From: Acidithiobacillus ferrooxidans ATCC 23270
Lineage (GTDB): Bacteria > Pseudomonadota > Gammaproteobacteria > Acidithiobacillales > Acidithiobacillaceae
Direction: 5' to 3'
Assembly: GCF_000021485.1 (NCBI RefSeq)
Contig: NC_011761.1
Location: 1,766,001 to 1,830,000, forward strand
Length of the DNA stretch: 64,000 nt
Under the pieces are notes generated by a model. The model saw only the letters and a list, made by a program, of their open reading frames with translations, was not told where the DNA came from and made no database searches. Made by a program: the position numbers and the translations under genes. Positions 57,747 to 64,000 of the stretch are shown here, piece by piece. Position 1 is the stretch's first letter; the number at the start of each line of letters is the position of its first letter.

Positions 57747-58769
57747 TTATAGATAGTCGCGAATCAGCAACTCTGCAATCTGGATGCTGTTCAGTGCCGC
57801 GCCCTTGCGGATATTGTCCGCAACCACCCAGAAATTGATGCCCCGTACATGGGAGCAGTCGCCGCGAATGCGGCCTACATAGGTGGCGTCCTGGCCGGCT
57901 GCATCCAGTGCTGAGGGCCATGCACCCGCGCCACGATCATCCACGACGACGATGCCCGGGGCCTTTTCCAGCAGCGCGCGGACGGCCTCCGGCGTGATGG
58001 GCTCGCGGGTTACCACGTTGACCGCTTCAGAATGGCCGTAAAATACCGGCACCCGCACACAGGTAGCGGTCAGGGCAATGTCCGGCATCTCCAGGATTTT
58101 GCGGGTCTCCCAGAGCATTTTCATCTCTTCCTTGGTATAGCCATTGTCCTGGAAGACATCGATCTGGGGCAGGCAGTTGAAGGCAATCCGCTTGGGAAAC
58201 ACCTCGGCAACTCCCTCCTCGTGACGAAAGATCGCCAGGGTTTGCTGGCCCAGTTCTTCGATGGCCCGCCGACCCGCACCGCTGACCGCCTGATACGTCG
58301 CGACCACCACCCGCTCGATGCCCGCCGCATCGGCAATGGGCTTCAGCGCCAGCAGCATCTGGATAGTCGAGCAATTGGGGTTGGCGATGATACCGTGACG
58401 CCGGTAATCGGCAATCCGTTGCGGGTTCACTTCGGGCACCACCAGCGGGATTTCATCGTCATAGCGGAACTGAGAGGTGTTGTCGATGACCACACACCCG
58501 GCAGCCACCGCCTTCGGCGCGTACTCCGCGCTGACCTTGGCTCCGGCGGAAAACAGACCGATATCGGCCTGCGACCAATCGAACGTCGCCGCATCCTGTA
58601 CCAGCACCTGCTGGCCGTTGAAGGGCAGACGTCCGCCCGCCGAGTGGTTGCTGGCCAACAGATAGAGCTTATCCACTGGAAACTTCCGCTGCTCGAGAAT
58701 CTGCAGCATGACCTCGCCGACGGCACCGGTAGCGCCCAGGATGACTACGTTGTATCGTGATTTTTGCAT
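57747..58769 (-). CDS. asd: Aspartate-semialdehyde dehydrogenase
   Basis: Reduces aspartyl phosphate to aspartate semialdehyde, the branch point to lysine/diaminopimelate, threonine and methionine (340 aa). It shows the nucleotide fold ILGATGAVGEVMLQILEQR, the catalytic Cys in IIANPNCSTIQMLL, QAVSGAGRRAIEEL and RVPVFYGHSEAVNVV. The ribosome site AAGGA is inside the end of leuB, 7 bp upstream. It lies between leuB and fimV. Confidence 0.95.
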   Translation of the reverse strand: MQKSRYNVVILGATGAVGEVMLQILEQRKFPVDKLYLLASNHSAGGRLPFNGQQVLVQDAATFDWSQADIGLFSAGAKVSAEYAPKAVAAGCVVIDNTSQFRYDDEIPLVVPEVNPQRIADYRRHGIIANPNCSTIQMLLALKPIADAAGIERVVVATYQAVSGAGRRAIEELGQQTLAIFRHEEGVAEVFPKRIAFNCLPQIDVFQDNGYTKEEMKMLWETRKILEMPDIALTATCVRVPVFYGHSEAVNVVTREPITPEAVRALLEKAPGIVVVDDRGAGAWPSALDAAGQDATYVGRIRGDCSHVRGINFWVVADNIRKGAALNSIQIAELLIRDYL

Positions 58770-58776
58770 CTGCGTA

Positions 58777-59853
58777 TCAATCCTTGAAGTTCAGGGCGTC
58801 GACCACCGCGGCACCCATGGCTTTGGTGCCGATCACCGGCGCTCCCGGCGCCGCGATATCTGCAGTACGCAGGCCTTGATCCAGTACTCGCTGCACCGCC
58901 GCCTCCACCCGCTGCGCCCAGAGCTCGGCACCGAGAGAATACCGCAGCATCATCGCCACGGACAGAATCGTGGCTAAGGGATTCGCCTTGTCCTGCCCGG
59001 CTATGTCCGGCGCCGAGCCGTGGATGGGCTCATACATCGCCCGGCCCTCGCCCAGTGAGGCCGAGGGCAGCATGCCGATGGAGCCGGTCAACTGACTAGC
59101 CTCGTCAGAAAGAATGTCACCGAACATGTTGCCGGTCAGCAGCACATCGAACTGTGCCGGGGCACGGATTAGTTGCATGGCGGCATTATCCACATACATG
59201 TGACTGAGCTGCACATCGGGATAGTCCTGCGCCACCTCGGTGACCACCTCGCGCCACAAACGTGTGGTCTCCAGGACATTGGCCTTGTCCACCGAGCACA
59301 ACTGCTTGCGACGCCCCTGGGCAGCGCGGAAGGCCACATGGGCGATGCGGCGGATTTCATCCTCGTCATAGACCATGGTGTTAAAGCCGCGACGCTTGCC
59401 ATCGACCACTTCCAGACCACGCGGCTGACCGAAGTAGATATCCCCGGTCAGCTCGCGCACCACCAGGATGTCGACATCGCGCACCAGCTCCGGGCGTAAC
59501 GGGGAAGCATCCAGCAACTGCGGAAAAATCTGCGCGGGACGCAGGTTCGCATAGAGATCCAGCCCCTTGCGCAGGCGCAGCAATCCCTGTTCCGGGCGTT
59601 TGGCGGGCGGATATGCGTCCCAGCGGGGGCCGCCCACCGCCCCCAGAATGACCGCATCCGCCTCCAGAGCCAACTGCAAGGAGGCGGCCGGCAAGGGATC
59701 ATCGCTGGCATCCAGCGCCGCGCCGCCCACCAGGCCCTCGCTGCAGTGCAGGCCGAGCCGCGCGGCCTGATCCACGGCATCCAGCACTTGCCGGGCAGCC
59801 GCCACGATTTCCGGACCAATGCCGTCACCCGCAAATATGGCTATTTTTTTCAT
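58777..59853 (-). CDS. leuB: 3-isopropylmalate dehydrogenase
   Basis: Oxidative decarboxylase of leucine synthesis (358 aa). It begins [17 protein letters not shown] and has [69 protein letters not shown] and [10 protein letters not shown]. The start at 59853 has AAGGA 6 bp upstream. It is divergent from mobA; leuC and leuD are not in the window. Confidence 0.96.
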   Translation of the reverse strand: MKKIAIFAGDGIGPEIVAAARQVLDAVDQAARLGLHCSEGLVGGAALDASDDPLPAASLQLALEADAVILGAVGGPRWDAYPPAKRPEQGLLRLRKGLDLYANLRPAQIFPQLLDASPLRPELVRDVDILVVRELTGDIYFGQPRGLEVVDGKRRGFNTMVYDEDEIRRIAHVAFRAAQGRRKQLCSVDKANVLETTRLWREVVTEVAQDYPDVQLSHMYVDNAAMQLIRAPAQFDVLLTGNMFGDILSDEASQLTGSIGMLPSASLGEGRAMYEPIHGSAPDIAGQDKANPLATILSVAMMLRYSLGAELWAQRVEAAVQRVLDQGLRTADIAAPGAPVIGTKAMGAAVVDALNFKD

Positions 59854-59954
59854 ACCAGATCCTTGTTTCATCACGACGCCAATAATAAAAGGGTTTTCCG
59901 CCCCAAAGAATTATGGAAGGATAGCATAGGCATTGCCAGCAAGGCACGACACCC

Positions 59955-60569
59955 GTGGACCCGTTCATCCGTACCCCAACCCCCGCAAACCCGCCCGATG
60001 CGCAGGACGCGGTGCACCCGTTGCCGGTCACCGGCATCATCCTCGCCGGGGGCGCCGGTCGTCGCATGGGTGGTGCGGATAAAGGCTGGCTGGACTGGCA
60101 GGGAAAACCCCTGATTGAGCGGGCCATCGCCATCCTGCACGGGGATTGTACCGACATCGTCATCAGCGCCAACCGCAATATGGACCGTTATGCACAATGG
60201 GGATATCGTGTCGTCTCTGATCTTCAGGCAGACTTTCAGGGCCCGCTCATGGGCCTGGCCGCCGGTATGCATGCCGCGACACAAGCCTGGGTGGCCAGCA
60301 TCCCCGTAGACAGTCCCTGTTTACCCCCGGATATCGTGCGCCGTATGTGGCAGGCCAAAGGCGGGCATGACCTGGTGGTGGTGCGCAGCGCCGACCATTG
60401 GCATGCTGTCATCTGCCTGTGTCGCCGCGATCTGCTGGCCGACCTGCAGCGTTATCTGGACGGCGGTGGGCGGCGGGCGCAAGGCTGGTTCCGGGACCTG
60501 TCTTTTGCCGGTCTCACTCTACCCGCCGACCTGCTGCGCAACTATAACCGTCCGGAGGATATGACATGA
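59955..60569 (+). CDS. mobA: Molybdenum cofactor guanylyltransferase
   Basis: Adds GMP to molybdopterin (Moco to MGD), needed by DMSO-reductase-family enzymes. The nucleotidyltransferase signature ITGIILAGGAGRRMGGADKGWLDWQGKPLIERAI is near 25-59, and GPLMGLAAGMHAA and VDSPCLPPDIVRRM follow. The GTG at 59955 gives 204 aa with an N-terminal extension of about 25 residues. A later GTG (near 60012) is possible. It overlaps mobB by ATGA. Confidence 0.93.
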   Translation: MDPFIRTPTPANPPDAQDAVHPLPVTGIILAGGAGRRMGGADKGWLDWQGKPLIERAIAILHGDCTDIVISANRNMDRYAQWGYRVVSDLQADFQGPLMGLAAGMHAATQAWVASIPVDSPCLPPDIVRRMWQAKGGHDLVVVRSADHWHAVICLCRRDLLADLQRYLDGGGRRAQGWFRDLSFAGLTLPADLLRNYNRPEDMT

Positions 60570-61060
60570 AAGCGCTCGGTGTAGTAGGATACAGCGGTAG
60601 TGGCAAGACCACCCTGCTCTGCGCCCTGATTCCCCTGCTACGCGGATATGGATTGAGGGTCGCGGTGGTCAAGTCGACCCACCATGACGTGGACTGGGAC
60701 GCGCCCGGAAAGGACAGTTACCGTCTGCGGGAGGCAGGGGCGGATGTGGTCTTACTACAGGGCCCGAAACGCTGGTTTATGACCAGGCCTGCGCCGACGG
60801 AAGTCAGTCTGGAGACCATCCGCGCCAGCCTGCAACCACTGCCGGACCTTCTCCTGATGGAGGGGAACAAGGCGCTGGCGGTGCCGAAAATCGAAGTGCA
60901 TCGACGGGGTCTCGGGCGTCCCCTGCTTGCGCCGGATGACCCCTGCATCATGGCCGTGGCGACAGATGGCGTTCTGGACATTCCCTGCGTTCAACTGGAC
61001 CTGAATACGCCGTCCGCCATCGCGCAATTCATCCGGCAATGGATAAAAAAGGAAGATTGA
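60566..61060 (+). CDS. mobB: Molybdopterin-guanine dinucleotide biosynthesis GTP-binding protein
   Basis: A 164-residue P-loop NTPase (GYSGSGKTTLLCALIPLL near 8-25) with KSTHHDVDWDAPGKDSYRLREAGA and LLMEGNKALAVPKIEV. It helps MobA in MGD synthesis, though it is not essential in E. coli. Its start overlaps mobA's stop and the downstream moeA starts 3 bp after it ends, so the three genes form one operon. Confidence 0.93.
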   Translation: MKALGVVGYSGSGKTTLLCALIPLLRGYGLRVAVVKSTHHDVDWDAPGKDSYRLREAGADVVLLQGPKRWFMTRPAPTEVSLETIRASLQPLPDLLLMEGNKALAVPKIEVHRRGLGRPLLAPDDPCIMAVATDGVLDIPCVQLDLNTPSAIAQFIRQWIKKED

Positions 61061-61062
61061 AC

Positions 61063-62304
61063 ATGGCTCACTGTTGTAGCGGTAATGAACGTGATTCCCT
61101 GGCCAAAAGTGTCACCGATGCACGGGATGCCATCCTCGCGGCCAGCCTGCCGGTGCAAGGCACCGAAAATGTCCATCTCGGCAATGCGCTGGGACGGGTA
61201 CTGGCCATGGACATTCATGCCCCTGCCGACGTGCCCGCCTGGTCCAATTCGGCCATGGATGGCTACGCCCTGCGCAGCATGGACGACGATGCCATACGAC
61301 GCATCATCGGCCAGTCTTTTGCCGGACATCCCTTCAAGGGGCGTGTCGGTGCCGACGAGTGCGTACGCATCATGACCGGTGCCGTGGTTCCCGAAGGCGC
61401 GGATGCCGTCCTCGTTCAGGAGGAGGCAGAAGTCCATGCTGACCGGAAGATCACCCCCCAGACAGTCAGCAAGGCGGGCGCGAATATCCGCCAGCCCGGT
61501 GAGGACCTGCAGGCCGGAGCCCTGGCTCTGGAAGCCGGAACCTGGCTGCGTCCCGCCCAAATCGGGCTGCTCGCCAGTCTGGGCATTGCCGAACTGGCCG
61601 TATATCGCCGTCTGCGGGTCGCATTTATCTCCACTGGCGACGAGTTACGCCCGCTGGGCGGCGCGCTGGCTCCCGGGCAAATCTACGACAGTAACCGTTA
61701 CGCCCTGCACGGCATGCTGGAACGTCTCGACTGTGAAATCCTCGATCTCGGCCGCATCGCCGACGATCCTGAGTCCATCGAAGCGGCCCTGCACAGCGCC
61801 GCAACCGTGGCCGACGTGGTGATCAGCACCGGCGGCGTCTCCGTCGGCGACGCCGACTACATCGCCGCACTCCTCGGCCGTCTCGGCACCATCCACTTCT
61901 GGAAAATAAACATGAAACCAGGGCGTCCACTGGCTTTCGGGCAACTCGGCAACGCCACCTTCTTCGGTCTGCCCGGCAACCCCGTCTCCGCCATGGTGAC
62001 TTTTTACCAGTTTGTACGCCCCAGCATCCTCAAGCGCATGGGCAAAGCGGCACCCTGGACCCCTCCGCTGCTACAGCTTCCTTTGGCACAGGATCTCCAG
62101 AAAAAGCCCGGACGCACCGATTTCCAGCGTGGTCACCTGCTGCAAACCCCCGCCGGACTGCAGGTGGCGGGAATTGGTCAGCAGGCTTCCCATATCATGA
62201 GTGGAATGGCCCATGCCGACTGTCTGATCATTCTTGCGGCCGAAGCCGGGCACGCCAAGGCTGGCAGCCTGGTGGACGTGCAGATACTGGAAGGGCTCGT
62301 CTGA
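61063..62304 (+). CDS. moeA: Molybdopterin molybdenumtransferase
   Basis: Inserts molybdate into molybdopterin-AMP (413 aa). Blocks seen are SNSAMDGYALRS, RIMTGAVVPEGADAVL, the MoCF-fold FISTGDELRPLGGALAPGQIYDSN, ISTGGVSVGDADYI, MKPGRPLAFGQLG and FGLPGNPVSAMVTFYQFV. The C-terminal domain IV is short. The ATG at 61063 has AAGGAAG upstream; an ATG at 61039 is inside mobB. It is the third gene of mobA-mobB-moeA and converges on the phospholipase D-like gene. Confidence 0.95.
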   Translation: MAHCCSGNERDSLAKSVTDARDAILAASLPVQGTENVHLGNALGRVLAMDIHAPADVPAWSNSAMDGYALRSMDDDAIRRIIGQSFAGHPFKGRVGADECVRIMTGAVVPEGADAVLVQEEAEVHADRKITPQTVSKAGANIRQPGEDLQAGALALEAGTWLRPAQIGLLASLGIAELAVYRRLRVAFISTGDELRPLGGALAPGQIYDSNRYALHGMLERLDCEILDLGRIADDPESIEAALHSAATVADVVISTGGVSVGDADYIAALLGRLGTIHFWKINMKPGRPLAFGQLGNATFFGLPGNPVSAMVTFYQFVRPSILKRMGKAAPWTPPLLQLPLAQDLQKKPGRTDFQRGHLLQTPAGLQVAGIGQQASHIMSGMAHADCLIILAAEAGHAKAGSLVDVQILEGLV

Positions 62305-62312
62305 ATCCGCGC

Positions 62313-62954
62313 TCAATCCAGACCGTGCCGCGCCGTATAGGGCGTCGAGTGGCTGAGATGAAAGCGGAAATTGTCCGCGTAGAGTTGCTGTAACGCCGGA
62401 TTCCCCCGGAATATCAGGAGATTTTCGGCATTGGCCTGCTCCGCTGCCTTGCTGAAATTGAAGCTACCGGTGATCAGCGTCCCCGAATCGATCACCATCA
62501 CCTTGTTGTGAGCGATGGCGTGCTGGTCGTCGATGTACACGGGCACCCCCTGATTGGCAAAAAAATCCGCCACCGAATATTTCTGGGTGCGCTGGCTCCT
62601 GTCCAACACCACCTTCACGTCGACGCCTCTTTTGGCGGCATGGAGCACGGCCCTGGCAATCGGCGCACTGGTGAAGCTATAGGCCTGCACCCAGACCCGC
62701 TGCCTTGCCTCGCCGACCGCCTGCACAATGGCCGCCGTCGCCCCGCCTGGCGGCGAGAACGCCACCTCGATCGTCCCCTGCGCTGGCACCGTTACGGGCG
62801 TGTGCGGCAGTGCGGCGGTGGCCGCTGACCACTGATTTTGCCCCCAGCTTTTCAGCCATTGCCAGCCGGATCCATCGGCCTGTGCCCCTGCCGCAAAAAA
62901 CGCCAGCAACAGTCCACAAACCGGCATAATGCTCGACCGCTTCACTCCAGCCAT
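62313..62954 (-). CDS. Secreted phospholipase D-like protein (Nuc-type)
   Basis: A 213-residue exported protein with a signal peptide (about 1-26, ending AQADG) and one HKD motif HNKVMVIDSGTLITGSFNFSKAAEQANAENLL. It has a single HKD, as in Nuc/BfiI-like endonucleases and small PLD enzymes, which dimerize to form the active site. Substrate (DNA or phospholipid) cannot be told. AGGAGC precedes the ATG. It lies 89 bp upstream of sppA's end in the same direction and converges on moeA. Confidence 0.85.
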   Translation of the reverse strand: MAGVKRSSIMPVCGLLLAFFAAGAQADGSGWQWLKSWGQNQWSAATAALPHTPVTVPAQGTIEVAFSPPGGATAAIVQAVGEARQRVWVQAYSFTSAPIARAVLHAAKRGVDVKVVLDRSQRTQKYSVADFFANQGVPVYIDDQHAIAHNKVMVIDSGTLITGSFNFSKAAEQANAENLLIFRGNPALQQLYADNFRFHLSHSTPYTARHGLD

Positions 62955-63043
62955 GAACGCTCCTGCTCATTGTTATCTTGGCTCGATAGGACCTGAAACG
63001 CGACGAGGCCAAATCGCCCAAAAATCTCCTGAATGACACTATG

Positions 63044-64000
63044 TCATTTTACGGGTAAATAAGCCATAAGGGCGTATGGGTGTGCTTCATGAATCAGTAA
63101 ACGAATCTGTTCCATGGGAATCACTCCATGGAGCGCGGAATTTTCCCCCAATATAACGTCACGCAGTCTTGCCAGACTCCACATGTTCAACCATTGTGGG
63201 ATGTTATTCGATGGAGTTGGTGGAGGCAGGTATTGTACCTGATATTTGCCCTTAGAAAGTTTTGCCAGTTTGGCGGCCTCCTGAATGGCTTGCGGCATGC
63301 CCCCGAGTGCATTGACCAACCCAAGGTGATAGGCGTCCAGGCCACTCCAGGCGCGACCCTGGGCATCGTGTTCAACTTTATTTGTTGGGATATGTCTGGC
63401 ATTGGCCACCAGGTTTACGAAGTCAGCGTATGTATTGTCTACCATGGCCTGAAGTGCTTTTTGAACGTTTTTACCCAGGGGTGAAAATGGGGACATGGCG
63501 TTGGCATTCCTCGTAGTGGCTATCCCGGAATAGTGAATGCCCAGTTTTTTTAGCAGCCCCGCATAATTCGGAAATAGTGCGAACACACCAATATCGGCAG
63601 TCAGCGTGGTGGGGTGTGCATAGATACGATCTGCTGCAGTTGAGAGCCAGTAAGCACCCGAGGCACCTAAGGTGCCCATGCTGACGATAACCGGTTTGTG
63701 CGCCTTGCGTATGCGTAAAATAGCTGCACGAATCGCTTGGGCAGCGTTTACATCGCCACCCGGACTATTGACCTGCAAAACCACTGCCTTGACGGAGGCT
63801 TCATGACCTACGCGATCCAACTGTTTGATCGTGGCTTGGGCAGCGACTACTCCTGGGAGGGGGGCATCTCCGGTTACGAGCATTCCGTCAATGGGTACGA
63901 CCGCGATTTTGGCGCTGGCGGTTGTGGATGGTTTGGTTGCCGCCAGATAGGCATGCAACCCAATCTTTTTGATGTGTTTAGGAGGTTGTTTGAGTGCGGC
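63044..64000 (-). CDS. sppA: Signal peptide peptidase SppA, C-terminal part (cut by the window edge)
   Basis: Inner-membrane serine protease that degrades cleaved signal peptides. The visible C-terminal half (about 318 residues) has the S49 fold: VKAVVLQVNSPGGDVNAAQAI, then the catalytic Ser in VSMGTLGASGAYW, TADIGVFALFP, and WSGLDAYHLGLVNALGG. The frame is open to the window end, and the matching pattern is that of the 67-kDa E. coli SppA, whose catalytic Lys lies in the N-terminal half, outside the window. A TTG at 63958 is not the real start. Confidence 0.9.
   Translation of the reverse strand, partial: AALKQPPKHIKKIGLHAYLAATKPSTTASAKIAVVPIDGMLVTGDAPLPGVVAAQATIKQLDRVGHEASVKAVVLQVNSPGGDVNAAQAIRAAILRIRKAHKPVIVSMGTLGASGAYWLSTAADRIYAHPTTLTADIGVFALFPNYAGLLKKLGIHYSGIATTRNANAMSPFSPLGKNVQKALQAMVDNTYADFVNLVANARHIPTNKVEHDAQGRAWSGLDAYHLGLVNALGGMPQAIQEAAKLAKLSKGKYQVQYLPPPTPSNNIPQWLNMWSLARLRDVILGENSALHGVIPMEQIRLLIHEAHPYALMAYLPVK

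Overview
The window (64 kb, GC-rich) looks like chromosomal DNA from an acidophilic, metal-resistant proteobacterium, most likely an Acidithiobacillus relative. This is an inference from gene content, protein style and order (fimV-asd-leuB; truA-trpF-trpB-trpA-accD-folC-cvpA-purF-metZ; yajC-secD-secF behind queA-tgt); no database search was possible. It splits into two housekeeping blocks around an accessory metal-efflux and decay region.

0-13.6 kb: a Cu(I) P-type ATPase (copA), an aspartate aminotransferase, purT, an oxidative pentose phosphate pair (gnd-zwf), a small ArsR-type regulator, dusA, and the topoisomerase IV pair parC/parE.

13.6-35.7 kb, accessory: a leftward block holds an outer-membrane factor, membrane-fusion protein and RND pump, a YncE-like periplasmic beta-propeller, then a PepSY protein with a QseB/PmrA-like response regulator and sensor kinase. 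The outer-membrane-factor gene and the PepSY gene are both preceded by a similar pair of CTAA half-sites 11 bp apart, which suggests that the regulator controls its own operon and the pump. Next come a decayed sensor-kinase fragment, a TonB-dependent receptor, an 8-TM DoxX-like protein with two similar halves, and a second, GC-richer RND operon. The receptor gene is preceded by four 11-bp-phased Pho-box-like repeats and a leader that can fold into a three-way junction. Between 32.8 and 34.0 kb is a gene graveyard: an IS1595-type transposase fragment, the two ends of an N-type (alternative) F1Fo ATPase operon joined by a large deletion (start of beta, end of gamma), and a fragment of an RND pump. 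A Met/Gly-rich periplasmic protein and a DMT exporter with a long His-rich tail follow.

35.7-64 kb: phosphoketolase, a DUF481-like outer-membrane protein, tRNA-Ser(CGA), secF/secD/yajC, tgt/queA, a CorB/CorC-type membrane protein and a CBS protein, then the leftward metZ-purF-cvpA-folC-accD-trpA-trpB-trpF-truA-fimV-asd-leuB block, rightward mobA-mobB-moeA, and leftward genes for a secreted phospholipase-D-like protein and SppA (cut by the window end). Many neighbours overlap by ATGA, which indicates translational coupling. Starts given here were often moved inward from the longest reading frame, using ribosome sites, overlaps and family N-termini.
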